This document shows, in pieces, positions 43,606-53,752 of a DNA stretch of 64,000 bases (position 1 is the first letter of the stretch; each line of letters opens with the position of its first letter). The position numbers and the translations under genes are program-made. The notes beneath the pieces were generated by a model that ran no database searches, had not been told where the DNA came from, and saw only the letters and a list, made by a program, of their open reading frames with translations. Origin of the DNA: Mariniphaga sediminis (lineage in GTDB: Bacteria > Bacteroidota > Bacteroidia > Bacteroidales > Prolixibacteraceae); the NCBI RefSeq assembly GCF_003573545.1, contig NZ_QWET01000002.1:372001-436000 (forward strand), given 5' to 3'.

Positions 43606-46059
43606 CTAAACAGATTTTGCGGGCTTCTTCACTTTGGTATTCAAAAGAGCTATGTCCAGCACATCCATAACGGTATTTACGAAATGAAATTGGAGTCCTT
43701 TAATATACTCCTCTTTAATCTCTTCCAGGTTCTTTTGGTTCTCAGCAGAAAGAATGATTTCAGTAATGCCGGCGCGCTTGGCTGCCAGTATCTTTTCTTT
43801 AATTCCACCTACCGGAAGCACTTTCCCGCGGAGTGTGATTTCCCCGGTCATGGCAAGATTCTTTTTCACTTTACGATGGGTAAAAGCCGAAGCAATGGAG
43901 GTAACCATAGTAACACCCGCCGATGGGCCGTCTTTGGGAATAGCTCCCTCAGGTACGTGTACATGGACATTCCAGTCGGCAAAAACCTCAGGGGCCAGAT
44001 CCAGTTGTTCGGCGTGTGATTTCAGGTATTCATGAGCCAGCATAGCCGATTCCTTCATTACATCGCCAAGGTTACCTGTTAAAGTGAGAGCTCCCTTTCC
44101 TTTACTCAAACTGGTTTCCACAAACAAAATTTCACCGCCTACTGCCGTCCAGGCCAAGCCGGTAACAACCCCTGCAAACTCATTCCCCTGATATTTCTCC
44201 TTTGTGTATTCAACTACACCAAGATATTCGCGTATATCCTCTTTTGTTAGTTTTTTATTGTAAGTTTCCTCAAAAGCTATTTTTTTGGCTACCCTGCGGA
44301 TAACTTTGGCAATTTTTTTATCCAGCTCTCTTACACCCGACTCGCGGGTATAACCATCAATAATTATTTCAATAATTCTTTTCGGGAACACAACGTCTCC
44401 TGTATTCAACCCATGGTTTTTCAATTGTTTTGGAACAAGGTGACGTTTGGCAATTTCTATTTTTTCCTCTACCAGGTAGCCACTCACTTCAATCAGCTCA
44501 AGACGATCGCGCAGAGGCGGTGCAATGGTATTAAGGGTGTTGGCAGTGGCAATGAACATTACCTTGGAAAGATCGTAGTCCACCTCCACGTAATTATCGT
44601 GAAATTCGGCATTTTGTTCGGGGTCGAGCACTTCAAGCAATGCAGAAGCCGGATCGCCATGAAAATGTTTGGATACTTTATCGATTTCATCAAGAATAAA
44701 AACCGGGTTGGATGTTTTAACCTTTTTAATGTTTTGTATAATGCGACCGGGCATGGCGCCAATATAGGTTTTTCGATGCCCCCGAATTTCTGACTCATCG
44801 TGCAGGCCTCCAAGGCTCATACGTGCGTACTTCCTGCCAAGGGCACGGGCAACTGATTTCCCTAATGATGTTTTACCAACCCCCGGAGGGCCGTAAAGGC
44901 AAAGGATGGGCGATTTCATATCCTTTTTCAGTTTAAGTACGGCAAGGTGCTCCAGTATGCGTTCCTTCACCTTTTCCAGCCCGTAATGATCTTTATCAAG
45001 CACTTTCCGGGCATTTCTCAGGTCAAAATTATCGGTGGTAAACTCATTCCAGGGCAATTCAGCCAATGTCTGGCAAAATGTAAACTGCACAGAATATTCA
45101 CCTGCAGCCGGATTCAGTCGGTGTAGTTTTTCAACTTCCTTATCGAAAAAACGGGCTATCTCTTTATCCCATTTTTTGTCTTTCACCTTTTCTTTAAGCT
45201 CATTGATCTCCTGCTCTACCGGATTTCCGCCCAGCTCATCCTGGATGGTTTTCATTTGCTGGTTAAGCATAAATTCACGCTGCTGGCGATCCATATCGGT
45301 TTTCACCTTCTTTTGGATATCCTGTTTTAATTCCAGCATCTGCACCTCCTTCACGAGGTAGCTGATTGCCTGAATTCCACGTTCCTTCAGGCTTTCAATT
45401 TCCAGCAGGTTTTGTTTGTCATCTACTTCAATATCAGTATTGGAACAGATAAAGTTGATGAGAAACGTAGAATTCTCAATATTCTTTACGGCAAAAGTTG
45501 CCTCAGGGGGAACATTAGCAGAAAACTGGGCAATCTTAATAGAAAGGTCTTTCAACGATCCCACAATGGCGTTAAACTCCGAATCATTTTGAGACAGAAT
45601 ATCGTTTAAGGGCTCGACAGAAGCCTTGTAATAAGGATCTTCCGAAACAAACTCACGAATAGAATATCGCCTTTTCCCCTGAATTATAACCGAAGTTGAA
45701 CCGTCAGGCATTTCAAGAATTTTCAGTATTTCAGCAACAGTACCCACTGAAAAAAGGTCTTCGATGGAAGGATCGTCAATAGTATAATCTTTTTGGGCCA
45801 CCGTACCAAGCAAACGGCTCCCACGATAAACATCCTGAACAAGTTTCAATGATTTTTTACGACCCACATTAATTGGCAAAACCACCCCCGGAAAGAGGAC
45901 TGTATTCCGTAACGGCAGAATAGGCAACACGTCAGGCACCTCCGTATTTTTCAAGTCTGCATCATCGCCATCAGCAATAATCGGGATAAAGTCTGAATCG
46001 TCCTGCATCATTCCGCTTAAAAATATATTCTCGAATCCTGAATTTTTAATTTTCCCCAT
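43606..46059 (-). CDS. lon: ATP-dependent protease Lon (type LonA)
   Basis: 817 residues. N-terminal LAN domain ([19 protein letters not shown]), coiled region, AAA+ domain with Walker [14 protein letters not shown] and Walker B FILDEIDK, then the C-terminal protease with [12 protein letters not shown], catalytic S713, and its Lys partner ([14 protein letters not shown]). It degrades misfolded and regulatory proteins in the cytoplasm. It stands alone between rpmE and the DUF302/HMA pair. ATG 46059 is chosen; an internal ATG (MMQDDSDF) would lose 16 residues. Confidence 0.96.
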   Translation of the reverse strand: MGKIKNSGFENIFLSGMMQDDSDFIPIIADGDDADLKNTEVPDVLPILPLRNTVLFPGVVLPINVGRKKSLKLVQDVYRGSRLLGTVAQKDYTIDDPSIEDLFSVGTVAEILKILEMPDGSTSVIIQGKRRYSIREFVSEDPYYKASVEPLNDILSQNDSEFNAIVGSLKDLSIKIAQFSANVPPEATFAVKNIENSTFLINFICSNTDIEVDDKQNLLEIESLKERGIQAISYLVKEVQMLELKQDIQKKVKTDMDRQQREFMLNQQMKTIQDELGGNPVEQEINELKEKVKDKKWDKEIARFFDKEVEKLHRLNPAAGEYSVQFTFCQTLAELPWNEFTTDNFDLRNARKVLDKDHYGLEKVKERILEHLAVLKLKKDMKSPILCLYGPPGVGKTSLGKSVARALGRKYARMSLGGLHDESEIRGHRKTYIGAMPGRIIQNIKKVKTSNPVFILDEIDKVSKHFHGDPASALLEVLDPEQNAEFHDNYVEVDYDLSKVMFIATANTLNTIAPPLRDRLELIEVSGYLVEEKIEIAKRHLVPKQLKNHGLNTGDVVFPKRIIEIIIDGYTRESGVRELDKKIAKVIRRVAKKIAFEETYNKKLTKEDIREYLGVVEYTKEKYQGNEFAGVVTGLAWTAVGGEILFVETSLSKGKGALTLTGNLGDVMKESAMLAHEYLKSHAEQLDLAPEVFADWNVHVHVPEGAIPKDGPSAGVTMVTSIASAFTHRKVKKNLAMTGEITLRGKVLPVGGIKEKILAAKRAGITEIILSAENQKNLEEIKEEYIKGLQFHFVNTVMDVLDIALLNTKVKKPAKSV

Positions 46060-46215
46060 GTTTCTTTTTTATATGTGACATTCTGTCGGAACCTGTCGTT
46101 TTTAATTTCAACGTGGGCTATTGGCAATAGTCGTGCCACTCCCCACAAACGATTGGATACCGTAGGATGTTCACCAAACATACCTTTTGAACCCGACAAA
46201 ATTGCATGGCAGGGC

Positions 46216-46246
46216 AAAAAAAAGGCTCCGATTTACGGAGCCTTTT
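46216..46246 (-). terminator. Terminator after rpmE
   Basis: Arms AAAAGGCTCCG / CGGAGCCTTTT pair perfectly around ATTTA. On the minus strand eight T's follow, so it ends rpmE transcription 20 bases past its stop and separates it from lon. Confidence 0.92.
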
Positions 46247-46265
46247 AACCTTTCGGTTACATATT

Positions 46266-46529
46266 TTACTTTTTCCTCTGTTCCATATGTTTTCCGTAGC
46301 GGCTCATAAACTTGTCCACACGACCTGCGGTATCAACCAATTTCACCTTACCGGTGTAAAATGGGTGTGAAGTATTGGAAATTTCAAGTTTGTACAACGG
46401 GTATTCCACGCCGTCGACCTCTTCTGTTTCCTTGGTTTCTACTGTGGATCTGGTAATAAAAATATGTCCGTTAGACATGTCTTTAAATGCCACTAACCTG
46501 TACTCTTCCGGATGTATTCCCTTTTTCAT
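46266..46529 (-). CDS. rpmE: 50S ribosomal protein L31, type B
   Basis: 87 residues. [20 protein letters not shown] and [21 protein letters not shown] are typical of the longer type B L31 that lacks the zinc-binding CxxC pair of type A; no cysteine is present at all. Such paralogs replace the zinc form when zinc is scarce, though in many Bacteroidota type B is the only copy. It is a single-gene unit with its own terminator. Upstream on the same strand the GNAT-like gene ends at 46646. Confidence 0.95.
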   Translation of the reverse strand: MKKGIHPEEYRLVAFKDMSNGHIFITRSTVETKETEEVDGVEYPLYKLEISNTSHPFYTGKVKLVDTAGRVDKFMSRYGKHMEQRKK

Positions 46530-46645
46530 TTTTTATTATTTTTCTGAATGGTTGCATTTAAAACTACAATCCATTCAACATTCATTTTTAATTTTTTAAA
46601 GGCCTGCAAAGATAAATATTGTTTTTAAGAATGCAAAAACGAAAT

Positions 46646-47851
46646 TTAATTTTCCTGTTCGGTTTTTGATTTTTCTTTTCCTTGATCTGCAGAAATAATG
46701 GGAGCCCTTGTAAATGGCTTATTTCGGTCAAAAAGATAGCGCATAGTGTAATGTGTTTTGGCACGTTTACCTCCCACCGATTCATAAAGTGCCACAATTT
46801 TAGGATTAAAATCACCTGCCCAGGAAAGTTCCATTTCACGATACCATCTTTTTTTATACATCACCGGACGAAGATTCCAGAAAATAGCAGCTTCAATCCC
46901 GGATCGCTGAAATTTAGGAACTATACCGATTATCAGGGCGCGTGTACGGGTCATTGTTTTACGCGATTTTAGCCACAATACCTTCGGCAGGTTCCAGATG
47001 GTAATCCGGCCTTTCAGTTTGGCCAGTATCTGGTTTAGATCAGGCACCATTACAAACAGTGCGATGGGCTCGCCTTCGTGATAGGCAAACCAAATAAACT
47101 CCTCTTCAATCAACGATTTGGCACTTTGTATAAAATCTTCCAAATCGTCTTTGTCTATCGGCTTAAAATGTTCGTGGAAACGCCAGGCATTATCATACAC
47201 ACGGGCAAAATCATCGATAAACCTCTCCTTTTCTTTCCATGAAAAATGTTTAAAACTGAAATGCGGCTTTTTGGCCACCCATTCAGCCACTTTCCAAAAC
47301 CGCTCGGGCAATTCGGGCAACGTGGTATCTAAGTGATAGCTAAACTGCCTGAAATATATTTTGAAACCGTAATTTTCAAACAAATCCAGATAGTAAGGTG
47401 GATTGTAAGGCATTCCAAACCCCTGTGGCATGAACCCTTCGGCCAGCAAGCCCCAATTCATATAATTTTCTCCAAAATTGACTGGGCCATCCATGGCTTC
47501 CATCCCTTTGGATTTGAGCCAGTCACGGGCAGTATCAAACAACCGATTGGCAGCCTGCTGATTATTGACACACTCAAAAAAGCCGCAACCGCCGGTTGGC
47601 TGTTCAAAGGTTTTGGCCTTATCCAGGTTATAAAACGCAGCAATCCGGCCAATGGGATTGTTTTTTTCATCAAACAGAACCCAGCGAATGGCTTCCCCGT
47701 TTTTAAACGAAGGATTCCTTTGCGGATCAAACACATTCTCCACCATCCCTTCCAACGGACAAGCCCAGTTGGGATCGCCTTTATAAATCGGATGAGGGAC
47801 CTGGTGAAAAAGTTTTCGCGATTTCTTATCTGTTACTTCAATCAGTTGCAT
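46646..47851 (-). CDS. GNAT-like protein, tandem paralog 1
   Basis: 401 residues from ATG 47851, which is more likely than an upstream start adding 12 residues. The C-terminal third has a GNAT acyl-CoA-binding pattern (IIGIVPKFQRSGIEAAIFW) and ends with LSWAGDFNPKIVALYESVGG. The N-terminal half has GRIAAFYNLDKAK, CGFFECVNNQQAANRLFDTA and the near-invariant MDGPVNFGENY. It is clearly related to the next gene (47901) through its whole length. Substrate unknown; an acyltransferase of lipid or peptide type is conceivable. No signal peptide, so probably cytoplasmic. Confidence 0.72.
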   Translation of the reverse strand: MQLIEVTDKKSRKLFHQVPHPIYKGDPNWACPLEGMVENVFDPQRNPSFKNGEAIRWVLFDEKNNPIGRIAAFYNLDKAKTFEQPTGGCGFFECVNNQQAANRLFDTARDWLKSKGMEAMDGPVNFGENYMNWGLLAEGFMPQGFGMPYNPPYYLDLFENYGFKIYFRQFSYHLDTTLPELPERFWKVAEWVAKKPHFSFKHFSWKEKERFIDDFARVYDNAWRFHEHFKPIDKDDLEDFIQSAKSLIEEEFIWFAYHEGEPIALFVMVPDLNQILAKLKGRITIWNLPKVLWLKSRKTMTRTRALIIGIVPKFQRSGIEAAIFWNLRPVMYKKRWYREMELSWAGDFNPKIVALYESVGGKRAKTHYTMRYLFDRNKPFTRAPIISADQGKEKSKTEQEN

Positions 47852-47900
47852 CTTATATTTATTAAGCCGGGTTAGTAATTCGTACAAAAATACGCCATAG

Positions 47901-49064
47901 TCAGCTAATTATTGCTGCCCGTTTGAATTCTTTTTTAGGGTCAAACAGGTAACGCATGGTCAGATGAGTAAGAGTTTGGGTTGCTCCAAACGATTTAAAA
48001 AGCGCATTCATTTTCGGATTAAAATCACCTACCCAACTCATCTCCATATCATTATACCATGGTTTGCGAAGCATCACCTGTTTAAGCTGGTAAAAAATTC
48101 CTGATTCGATACCCAAACGCTGAAATTGCGGAATAACTCCAAGAACAATTACCCGGCAACGCGAAATAACCTTTTTTCTTTTATAATATATTAAGCGGGC
48201 AATATTCAGCCAATTCATTTTGCCTGATTTTAGCTTCCTCATAATCTGATTAACATCGGGAATCATCATAAAAAAAGCAATGGGATTTTCTTTGTGGTAA
48301 ACAAACCAGATAAACTCCTCCTCCAAAATAAATTTTGCCTGATCTATCATTTCTTTGAGCTCATCAAAGTCAGCCGGTTTGTAGTTACTGTGATCGGCCC
48401 AGGCCTGCCGGTGAATTTCAAGAAAATCATTTATGTATTTCTCCTGCTCTTCGAAGGTAAAATGCCGGTAACTGTATTCCGGCTTTTTGGCAACCCAGGC
48501 TGCAATTTTCCAGAACCGGTCGGGAAGGTCGGGATTGGTCACATCCAGGGAATAACTATATTGCTCATAAAAAATTTGAAAACCGTAGTTTTCGAACAAC
48601 TTCCGGTAGTAAGGAGGATGGTACTGCATCCCGAAGGTCTGGGGTTGAAAACCATCAGCAAGCAAGCCCCAGTAAAAAAAGTTTTCGCCAAAGTTCACGG
48701 GTCCGTCCATGGCTTCCATACCATTTTCTTCAAGCCACTTTCTGGCCGTGCCAAAAAGCAAGTCAGCTACTTCCTGGTCATCTATACATTCAAAAAAACC
48801 AAAACAACCGGTTGGCTGGTCGTAACCGGAAGAATAACTGTTATCGAAAAATGCAGCTATTCTCCCCACACATTCTCCTTCCTTTTTCACAATCCAGCGG
48901 CGGGCATCTCCCTCCTTAAATTTGGCATTTTTCTGTGGATGAAACGTATTCTCAATCATTGGGCGCAATAAGGGTGTGTAATTCGGATCATTCCTGTAAA
49001 TTCCTTCCGGCATTTTATAAAATTCATTTCTGGTCTTTTTACCGGACACCTCAATTACTTCCAT
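47901..49064 (-). CDS. GNAT-like protein, tandem paralog 2
   Basis: 387 residues. It shares the same blocks as its neighbour: CFGFFECIDDQEVADLLF, MDGPVNFGENFFYWGLLADG, YHPPYYRKLFENYGF and, in the GNAT part, VLGVIPQFQRLGIESGIFY and MSWVGDFNPKMNALFKSFGA. By eye roughly half of the positions agree. It is transcribed first, with 49 bases to the paralog. The retained pair suggests two related substrates or a heterodimer. No neighbour gives a functional clue: rpmE lies downstream and an outer-membrane gene is divergent. Confidence 0.72.
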   Translation of the reverse strand: MEVIEVSGKKTRNEFYKMPEGIYRNDPNYTPLLRPMIENTFHPQKNAKFKEGDARRWIVKKEGECVGRIAAFFDNSYSSGYDQPTGCFGFFECIDDQEVADLLFGTARKWLEENGMEAMDGPVNFGENFFYWGLLADGFQPQTFGMQYHPPYYRKLFENYGFQIFYEQYSYSLDVTNPDLPDRFWKIAAWVAKKPEYSYRHFTFEEQEKYINDFLEIHRQAWADHSNYKPADFDELKEMIDQAKFILEEEFIWFVYHKENPIAFFMMIPDVNQIMRKLKSGKMNWLNIARLIYYKRKKVISRCRVIVLGVIPQFQRLGIESGIFYQLKQVMLRKPWYNDMEMSWVGDFNPKMNALFKSFGATQTLTHLTMRYLFDPKKEFKRAAIIS

Positions 49065-49221
49065 ACACCAATAAAATTTAAAAGTTCCTGCCGAAAATAA
49101 GTTTTTACGATGAAACAGGAAAAAGAATACCGCCCGAACTGGTAATACGACTGGAAATATTAGCCTGAAGTTATAAAAACAAAAAATCCGAACTAAAAAC
49201 AGATTTATTTCAGACCGAATA

Positions 49222-49252
49222 TTGATATTAACATATTAATATCTTAATATTG
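49222..49252 (+). promoter_or_regulatory. Candidate promoter of the outer-membrane protein gene
   Basis: TTG at 49222-49224, a 20-base spacer and TAATATTG at 49245-49252 (one mismatch to TAnnTTTG) lie 29 bases before ATG 49281. The region is very A+T-rich. Confidence 0.5.
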
Positions 49253-49280
49253 CAAAATTATTAACCTTTAAAAGGAAATT

Positions 49281-49835
49281 ATGAACAAAAGTTTTTTACT
49301 TATTCTGGTAGCCGTATTTTGTGCCTTCTCTTCCGAAGCTCAAAATACCACCTTCAACGAAGGAGACAAAGTACTGAATCTGGGTTTAGGATTTGGAAGC
49401 ACCCTTTATTCCGGGAGCTATTATAAGAGCAAAATTCCTCCTGTATCTGCATCATTTGAGGTGGGTGTAAAAGACGAATTGTTTGACGAAAACAGTTCGC
49501 TTGGCGTGGGAGGCTACTTTGGCTACACCGGCGCCAAATGGGAATACTCGGGATATGGCTGGGATTACTCCAGTGTTATCATTGGAGCAAGAGGAGCGTT
49601 ACATTATCAGTTTATAGAAAAACTGGACACTTACACAGGCCTGATGCTGGGATACAATATAGTAAGCTCAAAATCCCACGGTACGGTAGGAACTATTACC
49701 AATTCTGTGGGCAGTGGCCTGACGTATTCATGGATTTTAGGAGGACGGTATTATTTTAATGAAAGCATTGCCGGATTACTGGAACTGGGGTATGGAGTTT
49801 CATACTTAAACATTGGTGTTGCCCTTAAGTTTTAA
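49281..49835 (+). CDS. Outer-membrane beta-barrel protein
   Basis: 184 residues. Signal peptide (about 1-20, ending SSEAQ). The mature part has alternating strands rich in Gly, Tyr and Ser (GLGFGSTLYSGSYYKSK, GVGGYFGYTGAKWEYSGYGW) and ends ...VSYLNIGVALKF with a C-terminal Phe, the usual barrel-assembly signal. Eight strands are likely, so it is a small OmpA/OmpW-sized barrel without a channel-specific motif. It is a single-gene unit with its own terminator. Function unknown. Confidence 0.8.
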   Translation: MNKSFLLILVAVFCAFSSEAQNTTFNEGDKVLNLGLGFGSTLYSGSYYKSKIPPVSASFEVGVKDELFDENSSLGVGGYFGYTGAKWEYSGYGWDYSSVIIGARGALHYQFIEKLDTYTGLMLGYNIVSSKSHGTVGTITNSVGSGLTYSWILGGRYYFNESIAGLLELGYGVSYLNIGVALKF

Positions 49836-49894
49836 ACCCTGCAAATTCAATTCGCCTTTCCTGATTATCCTGATTTATGGGTAATTTATATATT

Positions 49895-49925
49895 AAAACG
49901 GGCTGGTCGCTGACCAGCCCGTTTT
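49895..49925. terminator. Bidirectional terminator between the outer-membrane gene and korB
   Basis: A perfect 14-bp stem AAAACGGGCTGGTC / GACCAGCCCGTTTT with loop GCT; both sides end in a run of four T's in the respective direction. It serves the gene ending at 49835 and the leftward korAB operon ending at 49959. Confidence 0.9.
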
Positions 49926-49958
49926 AATTATACTATAAGAACTTTATCCTCTTGCGTT

Positions 49959-51026
49959 TTATTTTATTTCTTTCCCCGGACAGTCCTTCGGGCTGCCATT
50001 ACCGTTTCCATTACCGGTAACCTCCCAGGTATTTCCTGAACTTAAAAGTTCATCCACACTGGTTATTTTACGTGACTTTTGCACCTGTTCAATTTGGTTC
50101 TCCATTTCAATATCGTAAACCGGTGCCTGGACACTTCTGATAACTCCGAAAGCCACCGGAAATTCGGGAAGCGACATATTAATAAGAGCCATATGTAATG
50201 TAGGATCTGGTTCATGTGCATCGTGTACCAGCACATCGTCTTCCGTAATTCCATTCTCCCCGATCCAGGCTACTTTCAACCTGCCTTTTTCCATAATGAT
50301 ACCTTTTTCATTTTCGGCGCCAAAAAGCATTGGTTTTCCATGTTCCAAAATCAGTTGACGGTCGGCACGATGCTCCGGGCTGGTAATTTCATTATGAACG
50401 CCGTTATTATAAATAACGCAATTCTGCAAAACTTCCACCACCGAAGTTCCTTTATGTTCTGCCGCAGCCTGAAAGATGGATTCACTCAGTTTCAAATTAG
50501 TGTCAATACCCCTTGCATAGAAAGTTCCGCGCGATCCAATAACCAACTGTCCGGGAACAAATGGATCCTCAATGGTTCCGTAAGGTGATGTTTTACTCTT
50601 GAAACCACGATCGGAAGTAGGCGAATATTGCCCTTTGGTAAGACCGTAAATACGGTTATTAAAAAGAATGACATTCAAGTCGATATTTCGGCGAATGGTG
50701 TGAATAAAATGGTTTCCACCAATAGCCATTGCATCGCCGTCGCCGGTAATAACCCAAACACTCAGGGAGGGATTGGCAAGTTTTACACCTGACGCCACCG
50801 CTGCAGCCCTTCCGTGAATGGTATGAAAACCGAAGGTATTCATATAATAAGGAAACCGGGAGGAGCAGCCAATACCGGAAATAACGGCAAACTTTTCTTT
50901 GGGGAGCCCCATTCCTGCCATAGTACGCTGAACGGCATTCATAATAGCATAGTCACCGCACCCCGGACACCAGCGCACTTCATTTTCGCTTTTAAAATCT
51001 TTTATGGTATAATTGAAATCCGTCAT
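49959..51026 (-). CDS. korB: 2-oxoacid:ferredoxin oxidoreductase beta subunit (KorB)
   Basis: 355 residues. The TPP-binding signature is WVITGDGDAMAIGGNHFIHT with ILFNNRIYGLTKGQYSPTS. Cysteines for a 4Fe-4S cluster appear in VRWCPGCGDYAI, GCSSRFPYY and a later NCVIYNNG. With KorA it oxidises 2-oxoglutarate (or pyruvate) to the acyl-CoA, reducing ferredoxin. It starts two bases after korA's stop. The C-terminal tail GNGNGNGSPKDCPGKEIK is unusual and polar. 2-Oxoglutarate is the favoured substrate for this two-gene layout. Confidence 0.93.
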   Translation of the reverse strand: MTDFNYTIKDFKSENEVRWCPGCGDYAIMNAVQRTMAGMGLPKEKFAVISGIGCSSRFPYYMNTFGFHTIHGRAAAVASGVKLANPSLSVWVITGDGDAMAIGGNHFIHTIRRNIDLNVILFNNRIYGLTKGQYSPTSDRGFKSKTSPYGTIEDPFVPGQLVIGSRGTFYARGIDTNLKLSESIFQAAAEHKGTSVVEVLQNCVIYNNGVHNEITSPEHRADRQLILEHGKPMLFGAENEKGIIMEKGRLKVAWIGENGITEDDVLVHDAHEPDPTLHMALINMSLPEFPVAFGVIRSVQAPVYDIEMENQIEQVQKSRKITSVDELLSSGNTWEVTGNGNGNGSPKDCPGKEIK

Positions 51027-51028
51027 TT

Positions 51029-52867
51029 TTATTCCTCCAGTAATTTATAAATCCCTTCCTTTAATTCATTCACAGTAAAAGGCAACCCTTTCACTTTATT
51101 GATCTGATGGTATTCAAATCCAGGCATTTTATCGCGCAGGTAACTTGCAAATTGTCCCAGATTCAATTCACAAACAATTATTTTTTTGAATTTTCGGAAT
51201 ACCTCTTCAGTATTTTTGGGAAGGGGCTTAATATAATTAAAATGAGCAAGGCTTACATTTTTACCTTCTTTTCTAAGCTCCCTAACTGTGCTTATAAGGT
51301 GACCGTAAGTTCCACCCCAGCCTACCACCAGCACGTCACCATCATCGTCTCCACAAACTTCCAGGTCGGGCACTAAATCCACAACTTTCTGAACCTTATC
51401 TTCCCGAATCTGGCAATTCATCTGATGGTTTTCAGGATCGTGACTCACGGTTCCTGCTATATTTTTCTCGAGACCACCAATGCGGTGCTCAAATCCGGCC
51501 ATTCCCGGGAAAGCCCAGTCACGGGCCAGTAAGTTTTCATCTCGTTTATAAGCTTTAAATGCATCTGCATCTTTGGCAATACGCGGCGTAATTGGCGGTA
51601 ATTCTTCCATTTTCGGAATTTTCCACGGCTCACTGCCATTACCCAGGAAACCATCGGTAAGCAGAATAACCGGCACCATTCGTTCGAGTGCAATTTTGGC
51701 CGCCTTAAAAGCGTAAAAGAAGCAGTCGGATGGAGAGCTGGCCGCCAGAATAACCACCGGACTTTCGCCGTTTCGCCCGTACAGCGCCTGCATCAAATCA
51801 GATTGTTCCGTTTTGGTAGGCAACCCTGTTGAGGGGCCACCACGCTGAACATTTACAATTACAATCGGAAGTTCCGCCATTACTGCGAGGCCAATCGCTT
51901 CAGATTTCAGCGCCAGCCCTGGTCCCGAGGTAGTTGTAATAGCCAGGTCGCCGGCAAAGGCAGCGCCAATGGCAGAAGTAATCCCGGCAATCTCATCTTC
52001 AGCCTGAAAAGTTTTTACCCCCAGATCTTTCCGCTCAGAAAGTGCTGAAAGAATATCAGTAGCCGGAGTAATAGGATACGACCCAAGAAAAAGTTCCAAT
52101 CCGGCTTTTTCTGCTGCTGCAATAAATCCCCAGGCAGTGGCATAGTTCCCGTTTACATTTCGGTAAGTGCCTTGTTCAATTTCTGCAGGATGTACCATGT
52201 AGGTCGGGGTCATATGCTGCATATTCATCCCGTAGTTATATCCGGCATGCAGCACTTTTATATTCGAATCAACAACTACCGGCTTTTTCGCAAACTTATT
52301 CCGAATAAATTCCTCGATATATTCCAACGGCCTGTTAAACATCCAGCACACCAGGCCAAGAGCAAACATATTTTTGCTTCGCAAAATACTTTTATTATCG
52401 AGACCAAAATCTTTCAGGCTTTCACGTGTCATACTGGTAACCGGAACAGCAATTTTCCGGTAGTCATCCAAATTACATTCCGAAAAAGGATCATCTGTTT
52501 TGAAGCCTGCCTTATTCAGGTTCTTTTCGGTAAACGAATCCGAATCGTAAATAATGGTCCCTCCCGCATTCATAAACCTTGCATTGGCTTTTACGGCAGC
52601 AGGGTTCATGGCAACCAGCACATGCGCATAGTCGCCCGGAGTGGTTACCTGTTTTTGCCCAAATTGCACCTGAAACCCGGAAACTCCCCCGACAGTTCCT
52701 TGTGGGGCCCTGATCTCAGACGGGTAATCAGGGAACGTTGAAATATCGTTTCCAATTAATGCAGTAGCATCCGAAAACAGGGTTCCGGTTAATTGCATCC
52801 CATCACCAGAATCACCGGAAAACCGAATGGCCACTTCCTCCAACTCAATTACTTTTGCATCCTTCAT
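51029..52867 (-). CDS. korA: 2-oxoacid:ferredoxin oxidoreductase alpha subunit (fused gamma-alpha, KorA)
   Basis: 612 residues. Residues 1-190 are the gamma domain (IRFSGDSGDGMQLTGTLFSDA, YPSEIRAPQGTVGGVSGFQV). From about 225 the alpha domain follows (LGSYPITPATDILSAL, FQAEDEIAGITSAIGA, TTSGPGLALKSEAIGL, RGGPSTGLPTKTEQSDL). This fusion is typical for 2-oxoglutarate oxidoreductases of Bacteroidota. It works with KorB in the cytoplasm, reducing ferredoxin in a reductive or oxidative TCA branch. The first gene of the operon; ATG 52867 has AAGAGG upstream, a better ribosome site than usual here. Confidence 0.93.
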   Translation of the reverse strand: MKDAKVIELEEVAIRFSGDSGDGMQLTGTLFSDATALIGNDISTFPDYPSEIRAPQGTVGGVSGFQVQFGQKQVTTPGDYAHVLVAMNPAAVKANARFMNAGGTIIYDSDSFTEKNLNKAGFKTDDPFSECNLDDYRKIAVPVTSMTRESLKDFGLDNKSILRSKNMFALGLVCWMFNRPLEYIEEFIRNKFAKKPVVVDSNIKVLHAGYNYGMNMQHMTPTYMVHPAEIEQGTYRNVNGNYATAWGFIAAAEKAGLELFLGSYPITPATDILSALSERKDLGVKTFQAEDEIAGITSAIGAAFAGDLAITTTSGPGLALKSEAIGLAVMAELPIVIVNVQRGGPSTGLPTKTEQSDLMQALYGRNGESPVVILAASSPSDCFFYAFKAAKIALERMVPVILLTDGFLGNGSEPWKIPKMEELPPITPRIAKDADAFKAYKRDENLLARDWAFPGMAGFEHRIGGLEKNIAGTVSHDPENHQMNCQIREDKVQKVVDLVPDLEVCGDDDGDVLVVGWGGTYGHLISTVRELRKEGKNVSLAHFNYIKPLPKNTEEVFRKFKKIIVCELNLGQFASYLRDKMPGFEYHQINKVKGLPFTVNELKEGIYKLLEE

Positions 52868-53040
52868 TTAAATATGGTTTTTGGTTACCTCTTTTTTAGT
52901 TCAAAAGAAAAACGACCCTAAAATTAATGAACTATAATTTTAGAATCGACTACCCCTTTTAACTTGTAATTCTTAGATAGCAAAAATAACCATTATTTAA
53001 CAAGTTACTAATGACATATACAAATATTTACAGGTTTTGA

Positions 53041-53048
53041 TATATTTG
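53041..53048 (+). promoter_or_regulatory. Candidate -7 promoter element of the gamma-carbonic anhydrase gene
   Basis: TATATTTG fits TAnnTTTG. It ends two bases before an in-frame ATG at 53051, so transcription would begin after that ATG, and the start at 53075 is preferred. Confidence 0.5.
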
Positions 53049-53074
53049 GAATGAATTTAAATATTAACACAAAA

Positions 53075-53587
53075 ATGGCACTTATTAAATCACTCAACGG
53101 GAAAACGCCTATCACTGGCAAAAACTGTTTTTTGGCAGAAACTGCTACCCTCATTGGCGATGTAGAAATGGGCGATAACTGTAGTGTTTGGTTTAATGCT
53201 GTATTGCGAGGGGACGTGCATTTTATTAAAATTGGCAACAACACAAACATCCAGGACAACGCCGTGATACATGCCACGTATCAAAAATCACCTACCCAAA
53301 TTGGCAACAATGTCACTATTGCGCACGGCGCCATTGTTCATGGCTGTACTCTTCACGATAATGTGATGATTGGGATGAATGCAGTGGTTTTGGATGATGC
53401 TGTTGTAGAAAGCAATTCGATTATTGCTGCCGGATCGGTGGTTACCAAGGGTACGGTAGTCGAAAGCGGAAGTGTGTATGCAGGCATTCCGGCAAAAAAA
53501 ATGAAGGCAATAAGCCCCGATTTGCTGGAGGGCGAAATTAAGCGGATCGCCGGTGCCTACAGTATGTATGCTGGTTGGTATCAATAG
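53075..53587 (+). CDS. Gamma-class carbonic anhydrase family protein
   Basis: 170 residues from ATG 53075; ATG 53051 lies too close to the promoter box. A left-handed beta-helix of hexapeptide repeats: LIGDVEMGDNCSVWFNAVLRGD, then VHFIKIGNNTNIQDNAVIHAT, IGNNVTIAHGAIVHGC and MIGMNAVVLDDAVV. The three metal-ligand histidines are present (one in VIHAT, two in AHGAIVHG). Such proteins (YrdA, CaiE, PaaY type) may have carbonic-anhydrase or thioesterase activity; many are inactive. It stands alone between korA (divergent) and the sugar operon. Confidence 0.9.
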   Translation: MALIKSLNGKTPITGKNCFLAETATLIGDVEMGDNCSVWFNAVLRGDVHFIKIGNNTNIQDNAVIHATYQKSPTQIGNNVTIAHGAIVHGCTLHDNVMIGMNAVVLDDAVVESNSIIAAGSVVTKGTVVESGSVYAGIPAKKMKAISPDLLEGEIKRIAGAYSMYAGWYQ

Positions 53588-53752
53588 CCTGAAATCGCCT
53601 AAACCTCTCTTTTGAAATTATCACAAAAAAATAATTCTCCTTTTTAAAAAAATTAGGAACTTTTTTGTGCAACATTTTCTATTATCAAAAAGATTTCCTT
53701 CTTTCGTAATCGAAAATTGCGTTCGGTTATTAATCTGTTAAAATCAAAAATT

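Noticed and set aside
46017-46217. A 66-codon leftward frame upstream of lon
   Set aside because: It overlaps the lon start in another frame, has no family resemblance and no promoter or ribosome site.
53051-53074. ATG 53051 as start of the gamma-carbonic anhydrase
   Set aside because: It lies three bases after the -7 box; the family N-terminus begins at ATG 53075.
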